NCBI GenBank assembly: GCA_034927445.1
Contig: JAYFPZ010000009.1
Location: 48,245 to 112,244 of the forward strand
DNA length: 64,000 bases
Reading direction: 5' to 3'
DNA from: PHAA01 sp034927445
GTDB lineage: Bacteria > Bacillota > Syntrophomonadia > Syntrophomonadales > Syntrophomonadaceae
In this document: piece after piece, positions 42,957 through 53,020 of the stretch
Position numbering within the stretch: position 1 is the first letter of the stretch
Layout: each line of letters opens with the position of its first letter
Program-made: the position numbers and the translations under genes
Notes under the pieces: model-generated
What the model was told of the DNA's origin: nothing
Database searches by the model: none
What the model saw: the letters and a program-made list of their open reading frames with translations, nothing else

Positions 42957-44948
42957 ATGGACAAAGAGCAGGCGCAGAAATTTATCAACGATCAGCTGGA
43001 GTTTTATATTAAAGGTAAGGGATTAGACCCCAGCAAGGATTTCAATTGTCTGAACCCTGCCCATAGTGATGAGAATTACCGTATGTCCATCGACCGCAGT
43101 ATGGGGCAGCCATTCCACGCCAAGTGTAAAGTATGTAACGCTTTTTATAATACCTTTGATCTCATTGAAATTGATTATAGGCTTAACGACTCAGAAGAAA
43201 TATTCAATAAGGCCTGCGAACTGTTTAATCTCATACCTGATCAGGACGGTTCAACGGGTACGCACCATAATTTAAAACCTGCAAGCGCTCACATGTTCAA
43301 AAAATCCAACTGGCCTTCAAGGCTCAGCTTAAAAAACTTACTCTCTGAAAACGCACTGAATTCAGATGCTCAAGAAGACAATAAAGTTGGGGCCGCATTA
43401 AAAAAATATATAACCCAAGCCCAGGGACAAATACATCAAACCGACTATTTTCAGGAACGGGGGCTTAGCTATTCTACCATAGAAAATTTCAAACTGGGTT
43501 ATGATCCGGATTTTAAGACCAAAGAGGGCGCGGAGTGTGTTTCCTGGCAAGCAGTAATAATACCCTCTGGCCCATATAGCTATACTGCCATAAATACCGA
43601 CCTTTCCGCCGAAAAACAGAACCGTATTCGCCGAAATGGTCCCAGCACTATTTTTAACCAGATTGCTCTGCAAAACGATAAGCCCGTATTTATAGTTGCG
43701 GAGGAAATGGCCGCATTAAGTCTGTTTGAGGCTGGAATAGAGGCCGTAGCCATAGGCAACCCCGGCAATATCCACCTGCTGACCGATATATTCAGGCATA
43801 CTCCTCCTACTGGCGGCGTGGTTATATGTCTGGAAGATGATAGTGAAGATAACCTGTTGACCCTGGAAATAAGTTCATTACTGCATGCCAACGATATTCC
43901 CTATATCGCAACCAACATATTCGGAAATTATAAAGATCTAAGCGAAGCCTTAAGTGTGTCCAGAGATCAATTTATTCGGACTGTCCAGGCAACTCAGGAT
44001 GCGATAATCAAGCAGCTTCAAGCTAAGCAACTGGCAGAACGTGAGGCCTATCTACTCACCAACAGCACCCACCATCTGCAGGGCTTTTTAAGTATGAAAG
44101 ATAATGTAAATACAGCGTGCATCCCGACCGGCTTTGCCAAGCTGGACCAGTTGCTGGATGGCGGCTTATATGAAGGGCTGTATGTTTTGGCGGGGTCATT
44201 CTCGTCCGGCAAGACTTCATGGGTATTACAAGTAGCCGACCAAATCGCCCAGGCAGGCAATGATATACTTATATTAAGCCTGGAAACAGCCCGTACCGAA
44301 TTAGTGGCCAGGAGCATCAGCCGCTTGACTTTTCTGAGCAATAGTGACAAAAACCTTGCGATAAGCACCCGGGGCATAACCACCGCCAAGAAATATGGGC
44401 AACACCGCCAGGCGCAACTGGATTCCATAAGAGCCGGCATGGAAGATTACGGACAGTACGCTGATAAAATTTATATAATTGAAGGTACGGAATATACCAA
44501 TGCCGATGAGGTTAGTAACATACTGTCCCGTCATATTCGAATAACCGGAAACAGACCGGTTATTATTGTAGATTACCTGCAGGCCTTGGCATCTCCCAAG
44601 TCGGAAGCTTACCCCAACAGCCTGCCCCGGACCCTAACTAAATTGAAACGCATCAGCCGGGATTACAGAACCCCGGTACTAGCAGTATCAACAATCGATC
44701 TGGACCACAACCAGAGACCGATTGTCATTGAAACTTTTAAAGAAAGTGATTTTATAGTAAACAGCAGCGACGTTTTAATAGGGCTTCAAGTAAAGGGAGC
44801 CGGCAGTACAGATTTTGATTTTTATCAGGTCATGAATCAGAATCCGCGGAAAAGTGAACTAAAAGTGCTTAAAAACCGTAATGGAGCTCTCGGTGGAATA
44901 CTGCCCTACAGTTATTACCCTGCATTTAACTGCTTTGTTGAGGAATAA
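42957..44948 (+). CDS. Orphan primase-helicase: CHC2-type zinc finger, TOPRIM-like and DnaB-type helicase
   Basis: A 663-residue protein. Residues ~20-65 hold a zinc-finger-like cluster (CLNPAHSDENYRMSIDRS, then CKVCNAFYNTFDLIEIDY) as in DnaG-type primases. Residues ~230-340 look TOPRIM-like (FIVAEEMAALSLFEAGIEAV, GGVVICLEDDSED). From ~390 comes a DnaB/RecA-type ATPase: GFAKLDQLLDGGLYEGLYVL, Walker A GSFSSGKTSWVLQVAD, ILSLETARTELVARSIS, and Walker B RPVIIVDYLQALASP. It resembles phage or plasmid replication helicase-primases rather than the chromosomal DnaB. No other phage genes are adjacent. AGAGAGG lies 11 bases before the ATG. Confidence 0.82.
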   Translation: MDKEQAQKFINDQLEFYIKGKGLDPSKDFNCLNPAHSDENYRMSIDRSMGQPFHAKCKVCNAFYNTFDLIEIDYRLNDSEEIFNKACELFNLIPDQDGSTGTHHNLKPASAHMFKKSNWPSRLSLKNLLSENALNSDAQEDNKVGAALKKYITQAQGQIHQTDYFQERGLSYSTIENFKLGYDPDFKTKEGAECVSWQAVIIPSGPYSYTAINTDLSAEKQNRIRRNGPSTIFNQIALQNDKPVFIVAEEMAALSLFEAGIEAVAIGNPGNIHLLTDIFRHTPPTGGVVICLEDDSEDNLLTLEISSLLHANDIPYIATNIFGNYKDLSEALSVSRDQFIRTVQATQDAIIKQLQAKQLAEREAYLLTNSTHHLQGFLSMKDNVNTACIPTGFAKLDQLLDGGLYEGLYVLAGSFSSGKTSWVLQVADQIAQAGNDILILSLETARTELVARSISRLTFLSNSDKNLAISTRGITTAKKYGQHRQAQLDSIRAGMEDYGQYADKIYIIEGTEYTNADEVSNILSRHIRITGNRPVIIVDYLQALASPKSEAYPNSLPRTLTKLKRISRDYRTPVLAVSTIDLDHNQRPIVIETFKESDFIVNSSDVLIGLQVKGAGSTDFDFYQVMNQNPRKSELKVLKNRNGALGGILPYSYYPAFNCFVEE

Positions 44949-45047
44949 TAGACCGTAGAATATTACCCAGCCATTTACAGGTTTAAAACAAAGATAACCA
45001 AATTGCCAAATAACGCGGGGGATTAAAATCTCTGAAGGTATAAAGCT

Positions 45048-46118
45048 TTGATTAATAAATATATTTTCTATATCATGTTATTATTAGCGGGGTTAATAAT
45101 TACGGTCTCTATTGTTGCTTACACTGTTGGCGGCGATTTCCCCATATTTTATCACGTTGCCAAAATCATCTTGGATCCTAATGCACCGAATTCCCAAATT
45201 TATGACTTTTTAACTTCTGATCAATACTCAATACCCCAGACAACCCCTTGTACATATTATTTTTATTCCATGGCAGCATCTTACATTTTAGCACCATTGG
45301 CGCTGTTGCCTTATTACTGGGCAAAGACCCTTTTTATTTTCTTGGATTTCATAGCCTACATTGTTGCCGTTGGGATAATATTATATAACCTTGGTGCCAA
45401 AGAGAGATGGTTTTTCTATCCGTTAGCTTTATCAATACTGTGGTTTCCGTTTGTTATGGATATTGCTTCTGGACAAATAAACTCAATACTCTTTTTATCG
45501 ATAGTTCTGGCTGTTTGCGCTGCCAATAAGAATAAAACCATCTTGGCAGGCGTAATTCTAGGTCTGGCCGCGCTTTTTAAATTATTCCCAATAGCCATTG
45601 CCATGGTATTAGGCCTAAAAAATTGGCGTATTTTGGCCGCTTGTGTTGCTACAATAGCTATATCATTTCTTATTCCCGATTCACTTTTTTGGATTCACTC
45701 TCTTGCAAGTCGTCCAGCAGGCTATATACCTGATATCTATAAATATCTCAATAACCTTGGAATATATTGGTTTTGGTTATACTCAGCCATTGTTGGATTA
45801 ATAACTGCAATTGTTGCTTGGCGTGCTAGACATGTAGACTATTTTAGTCTGGCATCCCTAGCTATTCCTGCAACTTTCCTTGCAGCTCCAATTATTGAAA
45901 TCTACCATTTAACCATTCTAATTTTCCCCTATTACTATTTACTTGTGGCAATGAAGAAGGACAGAATTTATATACTTCTTTTAGGTTTATCCGCCATAGC
46001 GATCTATTGTGCTATATCCATACTATGGACAGTAAATCGAGTTCAGTTTGCCGGGTTGCTTTTGCTATGGATAATAGCCCTCATCCAAACCAATCGGTTA
46101 TCCCAGGAAAAAATATAA
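45048..46118 (+). CDS. GT87-like (DUF2029) polytopic glycosyltransferase
   Basis: A 356-residue membrane protein with about nine to ten hydrophobic segments. The first loop contains VGGDFPIFYHVAKIILDPN, the acidic D-F-x-x-F-Y pattern of GT87 enzymes using polyprenyl-phosphate sugars. The start is a TTG at 45048 with GAAGG upstream. It is a paralogue of the minus-strand gene at 46543-47631 (shared RWFFYPLALSILWFPFV region) and is convergent with gtrA at 46125. Confidence 0.75.
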   Translation: MINKYIFYIMLLLAGLIITVSIVAYTVGGDFPIFYHVAKIILDPNAPNSQIYDFLTSDQYSIPQTTPCTYYFYSMAASYILAPLALLPYYWAKTLFIFLDFIAYIVAVGIILYNLGAKERWFFYPLALSILWFPFVMDIASGQINSILFLSIVLAVCAANKNKTILAGVILGLAALFKLFPIAIAMVLGLKNWRILAACVATIAISFLIPDSLFWIHSLASRPAGYIPDIYKYLNNLGIYWFWLYSAIVGLITAIVAWRARHVDYFSLASLAIPATFLAAPIIEIYHLTILIFPYYYLLVAMKKDRIYILLLGLSAIAIYCAISILWTVNRVQFAGLLLLWIIALIQTNRLSQEKI

Positions 46119-46124
46119 GGAATT

Positions 46125-46553
46125 TTAATTCTTATTTGGACCAACTTGTATAACGGAAAAGAAGACCCAGAAGCGATATCCCGAATAGTTAATAGCCTGG
46201 GCTGCAATTGTGACAATTATTTTGGCTATATAAACATTGATATGCCCGTTCTGGATTAACATTTTTAGCCCTATCACTGTAACACCCAGTGATATAAGGT
46301 TAACCACCAAGAACTTGATGAACTGCATGAAGGTGTGAATTTGAGAGGTTTTGGATTCAAAGGTCCAAACCTTGTTAAAAATAAAGCTATTAAGTATGCC
46401 TGCACTGTAACCTACGATCTGACACCATAAATAATTGACATCGAATATTTCTTTTAAAATGATAAAGACTATAAAATCTATGGCTGTGTTTAAACAACCC
46501 ACCGATGAAAATCTAAACAACGACCGGCCATATTGGGAAAAGTTAACTGACAT
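46125..46553 (-). CDS. GtrA-family membrane protein (putative flippase)
   Basis: A 142-residue, four-helix protein of the GtrA family: FSSVGCLNTAIDFIVFIILK, IVGYSAGILNSFIFNKVWTF and the C-terminal helix KIIVTIAAQAINYSGYRFWV. GtrA proteins flip polyprenyl-phosphate sugars to the outer membrane face together with a GtrB transferase. It overlaps the preceding GT87-like gene by 11 bases and is the last gene of the minus-strand glycan run. Confidence 0.87.
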   Translation of the reverse strand: MSVNFSQYGRSLFRFSSVGCLNTAIDFIVFIILKEIFDVNYLWCQIVGYSAGILNSFIFNKVWTFESKTSQIHTFMQFIKFLVVNLISLGVTVIGLKMLIQNGHINVYIAKIIVTIAAQAINYSGYRFWVFFSVIQVGPNKN

Positions 46554-47631
46554 CTCTATCCGCCTCTTTTTGGTTACCTGTCAACACCATGAGCATAGCG
46601 ATCCAGAGGGTAAATATCCCTGCATAAAGCATAGCCCCGCCTTCAAGGGTAGAACTGCCTGCATAAGTTAAAAACCAGGAAATGATAACCAAAGTAATTG
46701 ATAACTTAGATAGTTTCTGATTTATCAGACTGGCAAAAACAAAAATCAAAATAGTTGGATGATTTACCTCCAACACCGGTGTCGTTGCCAAAACGGCTGG
46801 GAGGGCTAACGCTGTTACCGCCAGATAGTCCCGGCGACGATTTAAAAGGGTTATATAAGCCGTTATCAGACCGATGGCTACGGCCCAAATCCAAAAGTAA
46901 GCGTAGCCCCACGATGAGAAGCAACGGTAGGCTGCGGAATAACAGAAATAGGGATGGGGCGGCCAAAAAAATGAATGCAGCCATTCACTGGTTCCGGGCA
47001 ACAGCAATGCTGCAAAAATAACTCCAATATAACCAATGGCTACCCGCCAATCCTTCAGAAATAACACCAGGGCAACGGCCAAAACAAAAGGCTTAAACAA
47101 GGTAGCTAAGGCCAACAAAACACCGGCCACAAAATATCGGTTTTTGTCGGCCTGAAGCACGGCCAGAGTGATAAGGAGCAGTAATATGGCGTTGATCTGC
47201 CCCCAACGGATGTTTTGAATAAAAGGCATCCATAAAAATGCGATCGCCAATGGATATAAAAACCAGCGGCCCTGAGCCCCTCTGTTTTTAAGAATCAGGA
47301 TCACAGCCAGAGCATAGCAAACTATATTTATAAAAATCATAGCTGCATTGGCAGCATCGTAGTTTAATAAAGCCAAGGGAGAAATGAGATACGTAGTTAA
47401 AACGGAATAACGATACTCCACAAAATGTTCATTGGCCGGGATACTATATTTAGTTATATCCTGATCGTCTATCCTATATATATCACTTATTGGCTGTTGG
47501 CTGTTTAGCGCTATTTTGGCTGCACGGTAGAAAGAAGCAAAATCAGTGCTCGCGGTATATTGGGAGCACCATATTGAAAACCCGGCTATAACTATGAGCA
47601 GCACAGTAAGCAGCACATATTTGGCCCTCAC
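46543..47631 (-). CDS. GT87-like (DUF2029) polytopic glycosyltransferase
   Basis: A 362-residue membrane protein with about ten hydrophobic segments and the ASTDFASFYRAAKIALNSQQ loop of GT87-type enzymes. The next loop YRYSVLTTYLISPLALLNYD and RWFLYPLAIAFLWMPFIQNI match its plus-strand paralogue. It probably transfers a sugar from a lipid carrier outside the membrane and is flanked by gtrA and gtrB-type genes. Confidence 0.77.
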   Translation of the reverse strand: MRAKYVLLTVLLIVIAGFSIWCSQYTASTDFASFYRAAKIALNSQQPISDIYRIDDQDITKYSIPANEHFVEYRYSVLTTYLISPLALLNYDAANAAMIFINIVCYALAVILILKNRGAQGRWFLYPLAIAFLWMPFIQNIRWGQINAILLLLITLAVLQADKNRYFVAGVLLALATLFKPFVLAVALVLFLKDWRVAIGYIGVIFAALLLPGTSEWLHSFFWPPHPYFCYSAAYRCFSSWGYAYFWIWAVAIGLITAYITLLNRRRDYLAVTALALPAVLATTPVLEVNHPTILIFVFASLINQKLSKLSITLVIISWFLTYAGSSTLEGGAMLYAGIFTLWIAMLMVLTGNQKEADRDVS

Positions 47632-47659
47632 CCCAACACCTCGTTTCCTAATTTAAATA

Positions 47660-48616
47660 TTAATTCTCGTGATCTTTAAAACCTTCCTGTTCACTGATTA
47701 TGTACAAAGGTCGGCCCTTGGCTTCATCGTAAATTCTGCCAATGTATTCCCCGATTATACCGAGTAAAACCAGTACTATCCCGTTAAAGAACAAACTGAT
47801 GGCAGCCAGGGATGCCCAACCCGGAACAGTAGTCCGGGATCCAAATAATTTTTCGTAGATAACATAGAACAAATAAACAAAACTCATTAACGATACCAAA
47901 GAACCCAAATAAGTGGCTATTCTGAGCGGCTTGTAGGAAAAAGAGGTAATAGCGTTAACAGCGAACTTTAACATTTTTTTCAATGGATACTTGGTCTCCC
48001 CGGCAAAGCGTTCATCCCTGACAAATTCAACCCCAATCTGCTTAAACCCCACCCAGCTTACCATTCCCCGTACATAACGGTTCCTCTCCGGCAGCCTGGA
48101 AAGGGCCTCCAGCACCTTTCGGTCTATGAGCCTGAAATCGCCGACATCCATGGGAACATCAACATCAGTCAAGTGGCTTAATATTTTGTAAAAAAGCCGG
48201 GCCGACCATCTTTTGAAAAATGTTTCTCCCTTGCGTTCAATCCTCTGGCCGTATACTACTTCATAACCTTCCTTCCATTTGGCGATCATCTCCGGTATTA
48301 CCTCGGGCGGGTCCTGCAAATCCGCATCAATCACCACCACGGCAGCTCCCGCAGCATAGTCCATACCTGCGGTAATTGCAATCTGGTGGCCGAAATTTCG
48401 GGAGAAACTCAATAACTTTATATTTTGGTTGATCCGGCATAGACTCCGGGCCATATCGAAAGTTTTATCCTTACTGCCATCGTTAACCAAAATAATTTCG
48501 TATGATTCCCCCATAGCATCCATTATACCTACTAGTCTCTTACAGGTTTCATCTATTACCAATTCTTCATTATATAGTGGCACTATAATTGAATATTGAA
48601 TATCTTGTTCATTCAT
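47660..48616 (-). CDS. Family 2 glycosyltransferase, polyprenyl-phosphate (GtrB/DPM1-like)
   Basis: A 318-residue GT-A enzyme with two C-terminal membrane helices. Motifs: YSIIVPLYNEELVIDETCKR, ILVNDGSKDKTFDMARS, and the catalytic VVVIDADLQDPPEVIPEMIA. The ATG at 48616 is chosen (GGGAG ten bases upstream) over in-frame ATGs further up that lack a site. It makes the lipid-linked sugar for the neighbouring GT-C proteins. Confidence 0.9.
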   Translation of the reverse strand: MNEQDIQYSIIVPLYNEELVIDETCKRLVGIMDAMGESYEIILVNDGSKDKTFDMARSLCRINQNIKLLSFSRNFGHQIAITAGMDYAAGAAVVVIDADLQDPPEVIPEMIAKWKEGYEVVYGQRIERKGETFFKRWSARLFYKILSHLTDVDVPMDVGDFRLIDRKVLEALSRLPERNRYVRGMVSWVGFKQIGVEFVRDERFAGETKYPLKKMLKFAVNAITSFSYKPLRIATYLGSLVSLMSFVYLFYVIYEKLFGSRTTVPGWASLAAISLFFNGIVLVLLGIIGEYIGRIYDEAKGRPLYIISEQEGFKDHEN

Positions 48617-48644
48617 ATCAGGTACTCCCATCTTTAATTGAAAT

Positions 48645-50231
48645 TCAGTACTGAGGTGACTGGTTCTGCACAGCAATCCCTTGAACCGCTGTATATATAC
48701 AAGCCGAGGAACCTCGGTGAACCAATCTCCATCTCTGATTAACCGCCAAGTATCTATCCAGCATGCTGTGATTGGGTATAATGACGTTCATAACCTGCAT
48801 TTCATCAAATATCTGCTGAGGGTCTTCCTTTAACAGAACTGCGTCTCCATATTTCTGTTGTATACCGAATTTTATGTATGAATCTGAGCGTGCATCAATA
48901 AAAACCGGTATTTCATTTAGAATAAGATATCCCCCATATATATATTCGTTAAACAAATTGGCCTGGTATTGGGGGTTATTCTTAAAAAATTGAACTTCTT
49001 CCACCGGCGAAATTTTCGGGTCATAGTTAAGGATATCGGGCGCCTTAAACTGACAGGTCCAAATATTTCCGACAAACCATAATAAGAAAACACCCGCAAA
49101 TAAATAATGGGTCCGTTTGGTAAAATTCAAGTTATCCCGATTTCCAGCGAGAATCGAGCTGACAATAATCCATAGAATTATCGTATAAAATACCATACGC
49201 ACGGAATACAGAGAATAAATATAAAAAGCCCAGAACAGCATTAAGATGCAGATCCTGGCTGAAACTTTACCGGTCAATTTTGAGATATATTCGAAAAGTC
49301 CTAACCTGCCGATTACAGCTTGGTTCTGGTCGGTTGCCTCCTGCCTTATCGTGCTGCCGCTCATCTCCTGAGACAATTGCAAACGCATGTACTGGAAATG
49401 TAGGAAGATAACTGTCGCCGCCAAGAACAAATAAACAAACAGTATCTGTAAGTTATTGAAATCAGCTGCCTGCCATTCTGCAATACTTTTAGCTTCCCCC
49501 ATTCCGGTCAGGGTAAAAAGGAAGTAGCCCCAGATCTTGAAAATATAGGGGTTTATTAAAGTCGCCGCTATGCATAACACCATTATTGCAGATGGATGCA
49601 GCAACCTTCCGGATATAATCATTCTGCGAAACATTTCGGCCATCAAAACCAATATCCCCATACACACAGAAACATGGAAATTGGCCCATAAGACGAACAG
49701 TAAAAACAAATAGAAACCAACCCGTTTACCCTGTTCCTTAAAATACAAAAGATAAATCAATATAGTAAAGAACATCAGACCAAAAAGGTAAGCTCGAAAT
49801 GGTATGACCAATTTGTACAAAAGTGTTACCCCCACCGCCATGGGAATTATGAAAGCATAAGAACCATGAACATCCAGCTTATCACCTATAAGATAAAGAA
49901 CATATATGGTGACAACCGCCGGCAAGAACGCCAGCAGGTAGAAACCCCAATTGCCCAATGCCAAGTGGGAATAATAAGCCAAGTATGAAAATATCCACTC
50001 GTGAGTCAGCCATTCCTTGCCATAAATTGTCCAGGAAAAACTGTCCACTACCGGTACGGTATAGTTCAAGCTGATCCATTTACCGATGGCCATGCTCCAT
50101 AGAATATCGCTGTCGAGATTGGGCGTTAGTAAATAATAGGAAATCAGGCCCAAGCCCAAGCTAACAGCAAACAGCAGGGCATTTAAATACAATTTATCGT
50201 TTTCTTTAGATGAGAGTACATCGTTAAACAG
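48645..50231 (-). CDS. Polytopic membrane protein, GT-C-like, unknown specificity
   Basis: About 528 residues with ten or more membrane segments and a C-terminal soluble region. The first external loop TPNLDSDILWSMAIGKWISL and SWTIYGKEWLTHEWIFSYLA resemble the loops of GT-C glycosyltransferases, but I cannot give a family. No ATG/GTG fits: a TAG lies in frame upstream, and AGGAG (50241-50245) sits nine bases before a CTG at 50231, the best start; a TTG at 50192 has no ribosome binding site. Confidence 0.7.
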   Translation of the reverse strand: MFNDVLSSKENDKLYLNALLFAVSLGLGLISYYLLTPNLDSDILWSMAIGKWISLNYTVPVVDSFSWTIYGKEWLTHEWIFSYLAYYSHLALGNWGFYLLAFLPAVVTIYVLYLIGDKLDVHGSYAFIIPMAVGVTLLYKLVIPFRAYLFGLMFFTILIYLLYFKEQGKRVGFYLFLLFVLWANFHVSVCMGILVLMAEMFRRMIISGRLLHPSAIMVLCIAATLINPYIFKIWGYFLFTLTGMGEAKSIAEWQAADFNNLQILFVYLFLAATVIFLHFQYMRLQLSQEMSGSTIRQEATDQNQAVIGRLGLFEYISKLTGKVSARICILMLFWAFYIYSLYSVRMVFYTIILWIIVSSILAGNRDNLNFTKRTHYLFAGVFLLWFVGNIWTCQFKAPDILNYDPKISPVEEVQFFKNNPQYQANLFNEYIYGGYLILNEIPVFIDARSDSYIKFGIQQKYGDAVLLKEDPQQIFDEMQVMNVIIPNHSMLDRYLAVNQRWRLVHRGSSACIYTAVQGIAVQNQSPQY

Positions 50232-50259
50232 TTGAATCTTCTCCTATTTATGGGTTTTC

Positions 50260-52041
50260 CTATGGCCTGGGGGCAAATAAGCCAATATTTTCGTCTATTA
50301 AATCCTTAAACTGATATTCATCTTCTAGCTGAAGACCGTGTTTCTCCATATAATTCATGTATGCCACATCTTCTTCCGTTGTATCCTGAGCAACACCAAT
50401 GCTGTAACTTCCAATTCCATCAGCAAATAGCTGATCAAAATATTGATGATATTTATCAGCTGCTTCAACATCTGGACTATATCGAGTCATATAAAAGTTC
50501 AAGACAGGAATGGATGTATTATACATTCTAAAAGCATACGCAAAACCGCCCACAACGACCTTTCCATTAATTTTGCTACCCATAGAAATCATTGCATCGC
50601 GATAGATTGTAGTACGATCAAGAAACACGTATCTGAAATCCAAAAAAGCATTAGGCAGAAGAATAGTTATTAATAAAGCCGTTGCAACTGCTTTATTAAT
50701 ATTAGCTTTATAAAGATAGTGAAGACTTAAAATGGCGGCTCCAATCAAGAATACAAACAAATTCAAAATAAGAAAATGATCAGATCGAAGTTTCCAATCG
50801 GTTAATTCAGAATTCATATAAAAGAAAAATAACATAATATTAATAACCCAAATTATACTCCAATAAATTTTTATCAGTCTCATTTTTTCAGTAGTTAAAT
50901 TACTAAAATAATGAGGAGCATATATGAAGCCCTGAAGTGATATAATTATTACCAATGGCAACAGTATCAGAAGTTTTCTCAATGCATAATCGTTGATAAT
51001 GATTGACTGTAATATTAGAAAGCCGATTAATGAGATTAATATAATATCAAAATCAGATTTTTCGTGTTTGAGTTTGTCAATGAATATTGGAATAGCCGTT
51101 AAAAAGATAAATAATAAAATAAGATTAAATCTAAAAATATTGGTAATTAACATAAAGGTAATATTAATTAAATAAGAATCAATGCCTGTTCCTGCCTGTC
51201 CTCCAATTCTATATTGAAAAGGAAGCAAAATTTTATAAAGCTCTATTAAACTGCAATTATATGCGGTTTGGCTATATAATTGGTAAAGTAGGATGCACAA
51301 GACAGTTCCCAAAATAAGGGAAAAGACATGTTTAAAGGCATTTCTCATTCCATTTTTTAATGTGCCCAAAAATAAAGCAGTCCCAAATGCCGCATAAATA
51401 AAAGTATTATAAATATATACAAAGCTCAAGCTAGCAAAAGCCAAAAACCCAAGCAATAAAGAATGCCATGGTTTAATACTTTTAAAATTGATAAACGACC
51501 CAATATACAACATTAATACTAAATTTAACATTCGATATATGGTTGGTTCGGCTATCCTTCCTGCAATCAGAAAAGAAAAATCAATGAGAAGATATACTAA
51601 TGGGAAAATCAACATCAGCTTTGTTTTGAAAGTATAGTTAATTTCAAAATTATTGAGAATCAATATTCTCTTCAATAATAAATAAAAAAATAAAAATATT
51701 AAGCAAGCGCACAAAACTGACCCCATGCGCAATCCGTAAAAGTTATTTCCAAATAATTGTAAAGTTAAGTATGTAGTTAAATTTTGAGAAATGTTTGTCG
51801 GAGAACTTGTTTCTTGAGTAATATTTGATAACGGACTTAAGTTAACCCCATAGTGAAAAAGATTGAATGCTGGGATAGTATAATAGCATTCATCAAAAAC
51901 AGCGTAGGAATGAAGAATTCTGTAGGGGACATCAATATCCAAAAATGCTGCCCTGGAAAAAACAAATATAACCATTATAATTAATATAAATGGCAGGTAT
52001 ACATATTGAGTTACTTTTCTGCAACTGTTTCTAATCTGCAT
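50260..52041 (-). CDS. Polytopic membrane protein, GT-C-like (GT39-type), unknown specificity
   Basis: A 593-residue membrane protein with about twelve hydrophobic segments and a C-terminal soluble tail. The first external loop after the first helix contains FLDIDVPYRILHSYAVFDEC, with two acidic residues in the position typical of GT-C (PMT-like) enzymes. It is much more AT-rich than the housekeeping genes, suggesting acquired DNA. AGAGGAGACAGT precedes the ATG. Confidence 0.72.
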   Translation of the reverse strand: MQIRNSCRKVTQYVYLPFILIIMVIFVFSRAAFLDIDVPYRILHSYAVFDECYYTIPAFNLFHYGVNLSPLSNITQETSSPTNISQNLTTYLTLQLFGNNFYGLRMGSVLCACLIFLFFYLLLKRILILNNFEINYTFKTKLMLIFPLVYLLIDFSFLIAGRIAEPTIYRMLNLVLMLYIGSFINFKSIKPWHSLLLGFLAFASLSFVYIYNTFIYAAFGTALFLGTLKNGMRNAFKHVFSLILGTVLCILLYQLYSQTAYNCSLIELYKILLPFQYRIGGQAGTGIDSYLINITFMLITNIFRFNLILLFIFLTAIPIFIDKLKHEKSDFDIILISLIGFLILQSIIINDYALRKLLILLPLVIIISLQGFIYAPHYFSNLTTEKMRLIKIYWSIIWVINIMLFFFYMNSELTDWKLRSDHFLILNLFVFLIGAAILSLHYLYKANINKAVATALLITILLPNAFLDFRYVFLDRTTIYRDAMISMGSKINGKVVVGGFAYAFRMYNTSIPVLNFYMTRYSPDVEAADKYHQYFDQLFADGIGSYSIGVAQDTTEEDVAYMNYMEKHGLQLEDEYQFKDLIDENIGLFAPRP

Positions 52042-52060
52042 ACTGTCTCCTCTGTTTGTA

Positions 52061-53020
52061 TTAGCTTACAATCTTTTGGGTCTTTTCCTGTTTAAAATTA
52101 ACCCTTTCCTTCTCTACTACGAGAGGCCTTTTCATAACCTGAGTCTGGATAGAGCCCACATACTCCCCAACTATACCTATGAAAAAGAGCTGCACAGAAG
52201 CAAAAAAGAACAGCCCAATTACAACCGGAGCTGAGCCTGCCTGAAATTCATTCCACATTATAAGCTTTAGGATGAGATAAAAAAAAGCAACTACAAGACT
52301 TAGGGCTCCCAGTACAAACCCGGTCATAGTAGCTAATCGCAGTGGAACCTTGGAATGATTGGTGATTCCCAGCATAGCCAAATCAAAAAGTGTATAAAAA
52401 TTATTTTTGGTAGTACCACGTTTTCTTGCAGGTTGAGTATACTCTATTTGGTAAATCTCAAACCCTATAAACGATATGAGACCTCGGAAGTACGGATAGG
52501 GGTCATCTATTTCTCGTAGAATTTGAATTACTTCTTTATCATATAACCCGAAACCAGTATAGTTTTTTATTAACTCGATTTCGGACAACTTCCCGATCAG
52601 ATTGTAGTATGTATTTCTTATTAGATACATTAGTCGAGATTCCTTGCTTGCTGTTTTTACCCCGACAACTATCTTATATCCCTCCTCCCACTTTGCAATG
52701 TATTCAATTATCATTTCTGGTGGATCTTGTAGGTCTGCTACTATTGAAATCACCGCATCGCCCTTGGCTTCTAAAAGAGCATGGTAACCCGACGTTACAT
52801 GACCGAAATTACGTGTATTTACGATTATTTTAATATTGTTGTCTTTGTTAGCTAACGATTTGAGTATCTCAACCGTTCGATCATTGGAAGAATTATCGAT
52901 AAAAATATGTTCATATTTATATTCTGGAAGAGCACCAAAGACAGCTTTAACTTGTTTATACACTTCCTCAACATTATCTTCTTCATTGTAACAAGGCGTT
53001 ACTATGCTTATCAGTTTCAC
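52061..53020 (-). CDS. Family 2 glycosyltransferase, polyprenyl-phosphate (GtrB-like)
   Basis: A 319-residue GT2 enzyme: ISIVTPCYNEEDNVEEVYKQ, IDNSSNDRTVEILKSLANKD, ISIVADLQDPPEMIIEYIAK, and two C-terminal membrane helices. The start is a GTG at 53020 directly after GGAGGGG; a frame upstream of it begins inside the ribosome binding site. It overlaps the gtrA gene and pairs with it. Confidence 0.9.
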   Translation of the reverse strand: MKLISIVTPCYNEEDNVEEVYKQVKAVFGALPEYKYEHIFIDNSSNDRTVEILKSLANKDNNIKIIVNTRNFGHVTSGYHALLEAKGDAVISIVADLQDPPEMIIEYIAKWEEGYKIVVGVKTASKESRLMYLIRNTYYNLIGKLSEIELIKNYTGFGLYDKEVIQILREIDDPYPYFRGLISFIGFEIYQIEYTQPARKRGTTKNNFYTLFDLAMLGITNHSKVPLRLATMTGFVLGALSLVVAFFYLILKLIMWNEFQAGSAPVVIGLFFFASVQLFFIGIVGEYVGSIQTQVMKRPLVVEKERVNFKQEKTQKIVS

